DNA from: Symbiodinium natans
Lineage: Eukaryota > Sar > Dinophyceae > Suessiales > Symbiodiniaceae
NCBI GenBank assembly: GCA_905221605.1
Contig: CAJNDS010000382.1
Location: 1-64,000, forward strand
Direction of reading: 5' to 3'
DNA: 64,000 nt
A program made the translations under genes and the position numbers. This document shows, one piece after another, positions 55,379 through 64,000 of this stretch. The notes under the pieces were generated by a model that was given only the letters and a program-made list of their open reading frames with translations, searched no databases and was not told the origin of the DNA. Position 1 is the first letter of the stretch; each line of letters starts with the position of its first letter.

Positions 55379-55718
55379 TGCCGCTACTGGCCTTGGCCTT
55401 GGGCAGGGAGTGGAGCGGGGAGCGGAGGTCGGGAAGAGCCCTGAAGCTTTTGAGGATTCAGGTTTTAGGGTTTCGGGTTTAGGGTTTAGGGTTGGGAGGG
55501 GGTCGAAGAGGGTTGGGTTTTTCGGTTCCCTAGGCAACACAGGAATCTGGGTGAAGCGGCTTTTTTGCAGGCCCTGCAGGGCTACAAATACAAATTGTTC
55601 AACTGGGATGAAATGAGTGTTCGGGTAAATGTTTACAGTGGGGTTCCTTGTGGAAAGAAACCGCCCCCCCCTCCCTCCCGAACAAAGGGGAACCCTGTTT
55701 ACGGGGACCCCTAACTGA

Positions 55719-56339
55719 GGCAGGATACGCCTATGTTGCCTGCAGCACGTACAGACACTTGGAAGCAGTTGGGCACAAGACCGATTAGAGCGTGTCGTCA
55801 ACTTGGAGCATGACTTCGCGTCGCTAGAGGGCTGTCAGCCCAGTAGCTTCGCAGCTGCTCGCAGTCTAAGCTCATGCTTTCATAGCACCTGTGCTTGGCA
55901 TGGTTCGAGCGTGTCGGTTGGCAGTTGTCAATGTGAAGGCATCTGGGCTTCTTTGCTCCTCACCTCCTGAGGAATTGCACGGGAGCTCATCGTCCACGAC
56001 GGGAACCGGCCACTGTACTTTGTGTCCCGGCGGAGAAGTTTGCGCAGGGTTTGTATCATTATCAGGAGGGAGATTCGGGAGAAGGGCGAACTCCCTGAAC
56101 GGCTCGGGTTGGAGGTTTTCATGGTTTGGAGTCTGCAGGTTTCGAGCTTAGGGTTGAAGAAGGAGTTGGTGCAGAAGATTGCCTTTCCACAGAGGGCTGC
56201 AAGAAGACGACTGCGATGCGATATCATGTACTTTCCAAACTCTGATTTGAAGCTACGTCGATCCGATGGATCCGCATTGTTGGGCCACAAATGTCACGAC
56301 TGCTGGAAATCAAGAATCCCAAATGCCTTGACTTTATAA
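55719..56339 (+). pseudogene. Long coding-like frame split by a single TGA
   Basis: From a TGCAG acceptor-like site at 55741-55745 the frame reads HVQTLGSSWAQDRLERVV, NLEHDFASLEGCQPSSFA and AARS..., to TGA at 55968-55970. It then continues in the same frame with ELIVHDGNRPLYFVSRRR, KGELPERLGLEVFMVW, KKELVQKIAFPQRAARRR and DIMYFPNSDLKLRR to TAA at 56337. About 205 codons with one stop is unusual in this window. It may be two exons, a recently disabled gene, or mobile-element sequence. Minus frames (55928-56290) overlap. No family is recognised. Confidence 0.4.
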
Positions 56340-57440
56340 ACCCTCTAGACTCCAAACCCATTAAGCCCTACAAGCCCTCTTAGGTCCCAGGTTTTGGGTT
56401 CGTAAGGCAACTTCTCCAGCCTGCAAGTCCTAGCCTTATTGGCAGGTCGGCATCCCGACCAACTTGGCCTGTGTCCTGACCTCGGAGTTCAGTGTTTTGG
56501 GGTGTTGTGGCTTTTGCGCTTTTCGGCCCGTTCTGGGTCCAGGGCTTAGGGCCGTTTAGGGTTCAGGAGTACTTGCAGCGTTGCAATGGTCGTAGGGCAG
56601 GCGAAGCTTTTGAAATCACACCCTGAGACCTGACTTCGATTCACTTCCCGCACCTCAAGCTTGAACCCAAGCTGCCAAGGTCTTAGTGGTCCCTTGTGCT
56701 TGCGCTATTCCATCGAACCCGCTCCTTCCTGTCGTGGTGCCCTGCTGGCTTTGTGAGCGTTTGGGGATGTGGGGCCTTTGCAGGGATCTGGGATATAATA
56801 TGCCAGCCTTCTTGGAAGCGCCGTGTCAGTGATGTTTGTTTGCTTCGTTGCGCTGTAGGATTGTAGGAGTCTGAGGGACCCGTAGAGCCCCAAGCACTTA
56901 ATCCTAAGCGATCTGAAGGTTTCGGGTTAGGACCTTCAGGGGACAGGAAGCAGCTCAAACTTGGCAGCAGCTCGTAGTCACTATTCCCCATGGTGCTAAG
57001 AGCTGCCAAGGCACGTGAAGACCGCGAAGGACTCGACCCTCTACACAGTCCCCTAGAGACCCCTCGGCACCTGGAAACCTCAGAATGATGAAGCTGCCCC
57101 AGGCTTTCGAGTTCCTTTTTGGGACTTAGGGAATTACCTTCGATCTCCCTCTGTAGCCCTTTGTTGCAGGGGGATCTTAAGAGTTTCTTTTTGGGGGGCC
57201 TGCTACCAGAGAGGTACTGGCGCTGAGCTCTCTCATGGCCAGCGCCCCAAAATTGAGCGTGGAGACGAAAAGGGGGCAACCGGTTAAGGGGCCCCTTACC
57301 ACCCCCTAATCCCTATAGCCCTATAGCCTTTAACACTTGAGAACAAAATCCTGGATGGATCTTAAAACGCAAGTGGTGCAGTCTCTGATCCTCGTCAGGG
57401 CATGTCAGGGGCATTCGGGTGTAGGGTTTTTCGTGTTCAG

Positions 57441-57598
57441 CGCATGTCCGGGGGTTCAGCCCCACAGATGAAGAAAAAAACAAAAAAAATGCCCCGAGCA
57501 CATCCCAATTTCAAGGTCATGCCCGTGCACATCCCGAAAGGCCTGGGCGTTTTCAAGGACCCTCGGACGCACGACGAGAGTTCGGAGATGGGAGGGGG
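57441..57598 (+). CDS. Lys/Pro-rich exon
   Basis: After GTGTTCAG the frame reads RMSGGSAPQMKKKTKKMP, RAHPNFKVMPVHIPKGLG and VFKDPRTHDESSEMG, to a GT donor (GGGG|GTAGCC). A poly-basic patch is followed by a soluble segment. A CAG at 57474-57476 is an alternative acceptor. Confidence 0.5.
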
Positions 57599-59993
57599 TA
57601 GCCGGGCATCCAGAACCCAACAACATACACACCATGACCCTACAAACCCGCAAGCCTAAACCCCTCCCCCAGTGTTCCAGGCTGGTTGAAACCCTACCAG
57701 TGTCTAAGCCCTACACCCGAAACCCTTAGACGTCAGAGCTCTCGTGCTTCCGAAGGTTGAAGGAGCTTGGTGTATGTAGCAGCGTAGCAGGTCGGACCTA
57801 GCTATAGTTACTATGGTTACTAGTTTCAGGTTCCACATGTAGGTGTCTGGCCTAGACTCGAAGCCACGAACACCAAGCCAACCCCAAAGCCGTTAACCCC
57901 CAAATCCTTCCCTATGAGCCCTACAGCCCTAAACCCCCCAGAGCCCCCTTTCAGTAGAAGCCGCTCATGTACCGCCGTGTGGGACTTCAAGGGTTTTGGC
58001 GTGTTAGGGGTTTGAGGGTGTTCGGGCTGAGGGTGAGTGATCAGGGTTTCAGCACTTTAGTGAGCGCCTGCGAAGGTCACAGAGAAAGAAGTGACTGGAG
58101 CATGTGGTAAGCGAGCGGACTGATTCCGGTGACCTCTCAAAGAAGGAAGGAAGATCACTTGGCGGTTCCCTGGAAGTCCTTTTACCTTTTGGAGGTTCGC
58201 AGCTTCTTGGGGCCCATAGGGAGTTCCCAACCCTGTCATAGGCAGCCCTTGCCCGCAAAAAGTTCACTCCTAGTTCCCCAGGGGAGCTTCAAGGAGTTTA
58301 GTGTCTGGGGATCCGGCCTCAGACATTTGGGGGCAGGGCTCCTGCTTCAGGGGGAGCGGAGGTGTCCTTCCTCGGCGGGGCATGGCAAGCTGTGATGGCG
58401 AGGGGCCCCCTAGTCGTACTTCTCCCCCAAACTCAAACCTAACACCCTGAAACCCCGACACACAAGCCCTCATCCTCGAATCCGACAGCCACTTCACCAA
58501 CCAGGTTTAGGGTCGCTTTTCGGGCCTACGCTATTCTAGCATTCAAGAAGGGTCAAAACCCCCAGGTTGAGTCCTGCCCGTCTTCGTGGGTTGAGGATCT
58601 GGGGTTAACCTCGAAGCCGTCTTGGCAGCCTGGGGCTGAGGGTTTCGGGCAGATAGGGCTGACAGGGCTGGTAGGGTTGGACAGACGCTCTCGCGAAGCA
58701 GTGCCAAAGTCGCCGCGCCAGAGTCTGCAGAGGTGCCTCGATGGGTGCTAAGAATTCTGCGGAATGCTTAGGGGTTGAGCGCCGTGGCTTTATTGGGGTT
58801 TACAGGGTTTGAAGCATGATCAGCAGCCGGGCTGAAAATCAAATCCCCAAACCCCACGTTGGCCTCCCCAAACACCTTCGGAGGGTGGGCAGAATACATG
58901 GTGCAACGTCGCGTGCCAGAACCCTCCCTCCCACCTTGTCTGTGGTATCCCACCCCCCACCCTCCTAAACCCTCATAGCCTATATGCCTATGTACATATG
59001 CCTACACCCTCAAATCCCGAAAACCCTAAAACCTAAAACCCCTGGAAGCTACAACCCCAAACAAACCCCGAAACACCCATAAAGCATTGGGAACCCTAGA
59101 CCCTAAAACCCTAGATCTCTGCAGGGCCCCAACCCGTGGATCAGTCTACTGTACGAGTTGAGATTTTTTTTGTTCGGGTTTTCAGGGCCCCGCATGTTTT
59201 GGGGGCATAGGGTACCTTAGAAACCCAAAGAGCAAAGTCAGGGTTTCGTTTCTAATATTCTAGCTTACACCGCGGAAACGGGCACAACTCCCTCCACGGC
59301 ACCTCCATCTCCTCAGAAAAGTCTTTGGGCCGTACTGATGTGCCAACCCTAGCATCATGCCTGGCGCGTCGGCACGTTCCACAAGCCCATCCCTCTCCGA
59401 AGCCCTAAACCTTGTAAGCCCTATAAGCCCTATAAACCCTCTCGGCCCTGTAAACCCAAAACCCTACACCCACCTCCCCGAAACTCGGTAGGGTCTAGAG
59501 GAGCTGCCTTGGTTTGGTAGGGTTGAGGGATCAAGTTTCAGGGTTAACAGGGAGTTCAGGGCTTAGGGTTTGAGATTCCTCACAACAAGCATTGCTGGAC
59601 TGGGCACCTCGGGTTCCTACGAAGCTCCGAGCTTCATCCGTGGCTTTCAGCTAATGTGCCGTGACGGCTCCCCAACATAGGCTTCCCTTCGAGAGCTGCG
59701 TCTTCCGTCGGGAGCTGCGTCTCTACTTAGGCAGTTCTCTAGTTGATGGTGGGCCCGTACTGTAGAATAGGAACCCCAATAGGCACCAACTTCAAGGGAA
59801 CCTGCTTGGTAACCAGGCGTGTGACGTGGGGGGCATCTGAATGCTTTTCCTGTTCTTTGCAGGGAGGTTGGTGGGGATTGTTAGTACGTTTTCAGATCGA
59901 AGGGCGCCAACCCTTGCCGGAGTCCGCGCGTTTGAGCCCGAAGTTCCCTAAACCACTCTGAGCCCTGCACCCTGAAGCCCTTTTGGAGTAGAC
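57599..59993. other. Mixed heptamer region with weak exon candidates
   Basis: C-rich words at 57650-57730, 57890-57960, 58430-58500, 59000-59120 and 59400-59480; G-rich words at 57990-58050 and 59560-59580. Weak candidates are IPVTSQRRKEDHLAVPWK near 58120 and SAKVAAPESAE near 58700 (flanked by GAAG and GAG|GT). AT-rich TATGTACATATG lies near 58990. Confidence 0.35.
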
Positions 59994-60527
59994 ATGGCAA
60001 CTGCTTCTCTCACAGCGAAGAAGACGCAGTTTCGAAGCGCCGTGTTCGTGCGGCACAATGACAGTTGGGACGATGTCACAGGACCTTTGCGTTCCATATC
60101 ATTCAGCCTTGTGCTCTCCCGGCAAGGCTTGTCAGGGCGACTTAGTATTAGTGTACCCAGACCTAGAGCTCGCGCATCGGGGCCGGCTGGATCCGCAGAC
60201 ATGCAAGCACATGGCCTAGTGTTGAGCCTTAGGGTTTGTTGTAGGGCCTTGGGGCTCGGGGTTAGCACTAAAACTCTTTTTCAACCTGAAGCTCTGGACC
60301 CCACTTGGATTCTGATGCTAGTCAGACACCGGTGCCGGGATGGCCCTGCTGTTGTGCATAGTCATGTGAAAGCAAGGAGATCTGATGCCAATGAAAAAAG
60401 AGCCCAACGACCACCCTCGCAGCGTGAATGGGTGGCACGGGTAGGGAGGGGGTGTGGTGCTGGTCAAGGGTTCCCTTTGGCTTCCAGGGGCTCCGCACAC
60501 TGGGGCTCAGGGTGCCGCATGTCTTGA
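59994..60527 (+). CDS. 177-codon open frame, probably one or more exons
   Basis: The ATG at 59994 reads MATASLTAKKTQFRSAVF then VRHNDSWDDVTGPLRSIS. This part is convincing protein. Later parts are AVVHSHVKARRSDANEKR and AQRPPSQREWVARVGRG. Between them (60220-60270) the frame runs through TTTAGGG-like words, which suggests an intron of about 100-250 bases with flanking exons in the same frame. CACAG at 60011-60015 and CACAG|GA at about 60080 are possible borders. It is the longest open frame here that is not simple repeat, apart from two antisense frames. Confidence 0.45.
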   Translation: MATASLTAKKTQFRSAVFVRHNDSWDDVTGPLRSISFSLVLSRQGLSGRLSISVPRPRARASGPAGSADMQAHGLVLSLRVCCRALGLGVSTKTLFQPEALDPTWILMLVRHRCRDGPAVVHSHVKARRSDANEKRAQRPPSQREWVARVGRGCGAGQGFPLASRGSAHWGSGCRMS

Positions 60528-61167
60528 GCGGGTTTGGGGTAGGGGAGCTTTTTGGACCTCGCGGATGAGGCCCTCAGCAATGTACCGAGGCGACTCCCCA
60601 GATCAAACTCAACCCCTTCTCACAAAACCCTCCAACCCTAAACCCTAAACCGCAGGGAGCCCTAAGACTGCTTTCAGGGTCCTTCACCCAATGTGCCATG
60701 GCGCGCGTTGGTTCGGGATTGGGGTGGAGGCTCTGGGGCCTCAAGTCACTTTTCTCTTTTTCCAACCCCTATCATAAAAACTCAAACACGACCGGGGTTT
60801 ATGCGCCGGTTTGGGGCAATTGTAAATGTAGAGTAGATTGCCCTCTACACAAGTTCGGGCACCAGGATCTGCAGTGGTACCCAAGTCTTTACTTTGGGGC
60901 TCAGGTTATCCCCAGCTGCTGTTCGCCCTAGAACCCTGCAACCTCGAAGGCATGAGTCCACTATACGTTCCTATATGCAGCGCATCACTGCATCACCCCT
61001 CCGAAAAGAATGCATAGTACGGAGCCTGAATCAAGTTCCCAGATTTCCTCAGGGTCTTTGTTACTCGCAAGTTGTATCTGCCCCAAAGAACCAGACTTGT
61101 CTGTACTCGGCCCTCATCCTCCCTTAAGTCCCTCTCATCTTCCCGAAGCCCCATACCCCCCTATGGT
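60528..61167. other. Heptamer-containing region
   Basis: A possible exon near 60551 (FLDLADEALSNVPRRLP) precedes C-rich CCCTAAA words at 60630-60660. Open frames at 60698-61127 have no clear borders. Confidence 0.35.
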
Positions 61168-61335
61168 TTAAATGGGGCCCTTGGTCCCTTGGTGGCCAAC
61201 TCCGATGGCAGCGCGGGCCCAAAAAGAATCTTCATCCCCAGGCTTCCCCCTGAGCCATGGGCGCTCAGCTGGGCATGTGCCTCGGGAGACATCGAGGGGA
61301 TGCTTCCTGCAGGGGCGTCCCTTCCCCTTTCTTAA
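61168..61335 (+). CDS. Exon-like frame GALGPLVANSDGSAGPKR
   Basis: The frame reads GALGPLVANSDGSAGPKR, IFIPRLPPEPWALSWACA and SGDIEGMLPAGASLPLS, then TAA at 61333. Codon use is good. The upstream border is not identified; a neighbouring frame is also open (to 61411). Confidence 0.45.
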   Translation, partial: LNGALGPLVANSDGSAGPKRIFIPRLPPEPWALSWACASGDIEGMLPAGASLPLS

Positions 61336-61639
61336 GGGTGGGGCTCTGCTTGGTTATATAGGTTATAGACCCCAAAGCCCTACACCCCACATCCTAAATC
61401 TGCGAAGCTAAGCCTGAAATTCTTGTTGGTGTTTTTAGGACGTGATTCCGGAAGACCCATGCAAATCTTTGACCCCAAATCCCTCCAACTGCCAAGCCAC
61501 CCTAATGGGATCCTCTCAAGGGAGGGGGTCTTAAAACCCTCTAGCCCTTCAACTTTTTGGGACTGTAAGGCTTACGAGGTTTATAGGGTTTGTAGGGTTT
61601 ACAGGCAAACGCTTGCAAAGTGATGAAGTCCGACAGTCA

Positions 61640-61760
61640 CTGACTACGCCGGGATCATTGTTGTGTCAGGCGGCCTTATCGTTGTTGATGTCATCCCAAG
61701 TCAAGGGAAGGTCTCGATTGAGTTATGGCAGCCTTCAATGAGCAATCTTGGGTTTAGGGT
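61640..61760 (+). CDS. Exon with a Val/Ile-rich hydrophobic stretch
   Basis: The frame reads DYAGIIVVSGGLIVVDVI then PSQGKVSIELWQPSMSN, after which TTTAGGG words enter the frame. A hydrophobic beta or membrane segment. Placed before the terminal exon at 62041. Confidence 0.45.
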
Positions 61761-62040
61761 GTATAGGGTCGGGGTTGACAGGGTGGAGGGTGTTTGGGGG
61801 TTCGGGGTCGAACCACCCAGACATTTAGCCCTGAAGCGCGCCTTGGACACCCAACAATTCCTGAAACTTCACTGATGCGCAGCGCCCTCGCACCCGTGAG
61901 AACAGCCCCCTAAGCGTCAAACCCTCAACCCTACAAAACCTAGACCCTTCCCCCTGCAAACCCTAAAACCACTCACCCTACAATCCCAAAGACCTACAAG
62001 CCCTAAACCCCGCAAACCCAAATTTCCCTCCCCAAAGTAG

Positions 62041-62135
62041 AAGAAGTTCTCCCTACGCCCACGAGGCTTCTGGCCGCCAGCTGCGTGGCGATCAATGCCT
62101 GCGGCGTCCCCTATGGAACCTGGAGCACGCTTTAG
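62041..62135 (+). CDS. Terminal exon of the 50.7-62.1 kb gene
   Basis: After CAAAGTAG the frame reads EVLPTPTRLLAASCVAIN then ACGVPYGTWSTL and TAG at 62133-62135. CCCTAAA-like words fill the preceding 130 bases and TTTAGGG-like words follow from 62139, the expected switch. It is the end of a gene; which upstream exons belong to it is inferred. Confidence 0.55.
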
Positions 62136-62308
62136 TAATTTAGGGGGCTGCAGAGGCTTTTTTCAGGGTTTCGTTTTGTTTTCTTTTCCGGGGCTTCAGG
62201 GGTTCAGGGCGGTGTAGGGCTTAGGGGTTGAGAGCTTTAGGCAGAGTGGTGCAGCGTGGGATGCTTGCCAAGCCTAAAGCCCTTCGGCTTCAGATCTCGA
62301 GATACTGA

Positions 62309-62614
62309 GAGCCCTGTAGTCGAAAAACAAGAAGCCCAAAACTCGCTCCTGGCGACGCCGAACCTTGGATGAGTGTCGAAATGAGAGTTCCACTGCTCTG
62401 TAGCAAAGCTTCGGAGGCCTTGTGGACTTCAGAGATGAAGGAGAGAGATCTGCAAAAAACCCACGGTGCTCTGCTGCTTCACAGGAGCCTCAACATGACC
62501 CTCGTTGATCAGACTGGGTTTGCTCTCCGAAGCCCCCTTACCCTGCATCTGCACTCAAGCCCCCAAGTCCCAAGACACCCTGACGCAGGGCCCACCCAAC
62601 ATGACCCAACATGA
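62309..62614 (+). CDS. 101-codon open frame of an unidentified gene
   Basis: The frame reads SPKLAPGDAEPWMSVEMR, VPLLCSKASEALWTSEMK, ERDLQKTHGALLLHRSLN and MTLVDQTGFALRSPL to TGA. There is an internal ATG at 62369. Normal composition, no heptamers. It could be an exon of the next gene. Confidence 0.45.
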   Translation, partial: EPCSRKTRSPKLAPGDAEPWMSVEMRVPLLCSKASEALWTSEMKERDLQKTHGALLLHRSLNMTLVDQTGFALRSPLTLHLHSSPQVPRHPDAGPTQHDPT

Positions 62615-62867
62615 GATGTGCCTGACTCAGCTGAGGCCTGCATGTGTTCAGCCACTCGGCCAACTCTGGGTCCTGTCTTGAACCGTCTGCGAGTGTGCCC
62701 CAAAGCACCTCTCGTACTCATAGGTTGCCGGGGAGTATGGCTTGTGGGCACCTGATTCCATCATACTTCAGGGTGGAGGGCCAGGGCTGTGAGGCTCGTA
62801 TCCAAAGCTCAAACCACATTTAGTGTTTTGGGGTCAACGTTCCGGGTTTGAGGTCTGGGTCTGGCAG

Positions 62868-63120
62868 ATACACTGCTCACTTTGGAGATGCTTCTCTCTG
62901 TCCAGGCCTGGAGCACATCACCTGGAATCCTGGAACACCCAAGAACCCCAAAACTCCTCCAAAGCGACCCAACACCCGGGAAGCTTCGGGGGGCCGAGGC
63001 AACTTGCCTTCGGACGCCGCTGTGCCCATGAAGCACCCCGGATGCGGTGTCCAGGGCCCTGGGGGTCGTGGTTTCATGTTTTGGGAGGTGTCGGGGGTGG
63101 CGCCTGTAGGGGTCTCTTAG
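62868..63120 (+). CDS. 83-codon exon-like frame
   Basis: After TCTGGCAG the frame reads YTAHFGDASLCPGLEHIT, WNPGTPKNPKTPPKRPNT, REASGGRGNLPSDAAVPM, KHPGCGVQGPGGRGFMFW and EVSGVAPVGVS to TAG at 63118. A minus frame (62809-63180) and another plus frame overlap. Plus strand is preferred for the acceptor site and local context. Confidence 0.45.
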
Positions 63121-63316
63121 TAGGGCACTGGGACCAAAACTAGTGGGCTCAGGAATCCCCAGCGCGACTCCCATAACCATCTACCTTGAACAACCCTGAG
63201 ACCCTAAACACTAAACCCTAAGTTTCGGCTCAAGCAGTGCCCGCATGATGCAGTTTTGGTAGCAAAGCACAAGAGCTGAATCATTTTATAAGTTTCTAGC
63301 GGCGCACAGCTGCTGA

Positions 63317-63317
63317 C

Positions 63318-63368
<51 letters not shown>

Positions 63369-63445
63369 GAGAGGGCCAGAAAGGCCGGCGGAGGTTCCTC
63401 TTCGGGGGGCCCTTTTCGCTGGGTAGAAGAAGAAGAGAGGGAGAG

Positions 63446-63484
<39 letters not shown>

Positions 63485-63760
63485 GAGAGAGAGTGAGAGC
63501 GGGAGCGGGAGAGGGAGAGGGAGAGGGCCGGAAAGAGAGAGGGAGGGAGAGAGAGAGAGAGAGAGAGGAAGAACAAGAAGAAGAATAGGAAGAAAAAGAA
63601 GAGGAGACAGCGAGAGAGACAGAGAGAAAGCAGAAGAAGAAGAAGAGGGGAGCCAGAGAGAGAAAGAGAGAGAGGGAGAGAGTGGGAGAGAGGGAGGGAG
63701 GGGAGGGAGGAGGGAGGGAGGGAGGGAGAGAGGGAGAGAGAGAGAGAGAGAGAGAAAGAA
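63317..63760. repeat. GA-rich tract
   Basis: GAGA runs interrupted by GGGAGG, AAGAAGAAG and a unique stretch at 63373-63430. It is the purine-strand counterpart of the CT tract at 1184-2104. Confidence 0.97.
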
Positions 63761-63949
63761 ACCACTCACGCTACACACCCTGTGCTTCGTATCGTCGTCG
63801 TTCAGACCCTGCGTCGGAGGTTCCTCTGGCGCTAATCGTACGTCGTCGTTCGGTCGGGTTCGTCGGGTATCGGGTCGAGAACAGCCCCCCCCCCCCCCCC
63901 CCCCATACTTGCTGGGACCTGAGATGGCGCCCAAACGTGCCATGGACAC
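63761..63949 (-). CDS. Minus-strand coding-like patch running into the GA tract
   Basis: On the minus strand, from ATG at about 63949, the frame reads MSMARLGAISGPSKYG, a Gly run from poly-C/poly-G, then CSRPDTRRTRPNDDVRLA and PEEPPTQGLNDDDTKHR before the CT-reading tract. The organisation (protein-like sequence then CT on the same strand) matches 242-2104 in opposite orientation. May be a repeated-element ORF; low confidence. Confidence 0.25.
63883..63904. repeat. Poly-C run
   Basis: About 20 consecutive C near the right edge. Confidence 0.9.
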
Positions 63950-64000
63950 TTTGCGTCCGGATGTCGACTATAGTTGCGGGTAGTTCTTTTAAATTTCACG

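Noticed and set aside
63286-63949. 159- and 217-codon minus-strand frames
   Set aside because: Mostly the GA tract read as Ser-Leu on the minus strand; only the first 60 residues were kept, at low confidence.

Overview
The window looks like nuclear DNA of a dinoflagellate, with a Symbiodiniaceae-like flavour. The reasons are: (1) degenerate plant/alveolate-type telomere heptamers (TTTAGGG/CCCTAAA) fill almost all non-coding sequence; (2) very short exons are separated by long introns whose apparent donors are often GC rather than GT and whose acceptors are usually followed by G; (3) a decayed LINE carries the GKA.. / AVDEVLPIM-type segment that I associate with dinoflagellate LINE reverse transcriptases; (4) every recognisable gene lies on the plus strand, as in unidirectional gene blocks. 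No bacterial, organellar or viral gene was recognised. The species assignment is inference.

Layout. 1-2100: a CT microsatellite, a frameshifted protein-like region and a long CT-rich tract. 2997-4613: a two-exon (or more) gene with a mitochondrial-type presequence and a short charged C-terminus. About 5.7-22.8 kb: one very fragmented gene for a Gly/Gln/Pro/Met-rich low-complexity protein built from repeated mini-exons and ending at 22816. Its introns hold a LINE relic, a second pseudogene-like patch, simple repeats and minisatellite relatives. 24.5-27.9 kb: exons of an unidentified gene. 28.9-31.8 kb: poly-C, telomeric arrays, poly-G and AT repeats with few convincing exons. 33.7-37.7 kb: a 4-kb minisatellite of about 55-bp units with a roughly 204-bp higher-order period.

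43.4-47.2 kb: a gene for a probable multi-pass membrane protein with an acidic Ser/Asp/Glu tail. 47.4-50.1 kb: small exons, one RS-like, plus a MITE-like inverted-repeat element. 50.7-62.1 kb: candidate exons of another probable membrane protein ending at 62135. 62.3-63.1 kb: two further open coding-like stretches. The window closes with a GA-rich tract and a minus-strand coding-like patch that roughly mirrors its start.

The most striking feature is a strand grammar. Many exons are preceded by C-rich CCCTAAA-like sequence and followed by G-rich TTTAGGG-like sequence, so an intron tends to read G-rich at its 5' half and C-rich at its 3' half: a degenerate inverted repeat of telomere-like heptamers. 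Exon calls are hand-made from reading-frame quality, splice-like borders and phase agreement. Exact borders and the assignment of exons to genes are provisional; no homology search was possible.
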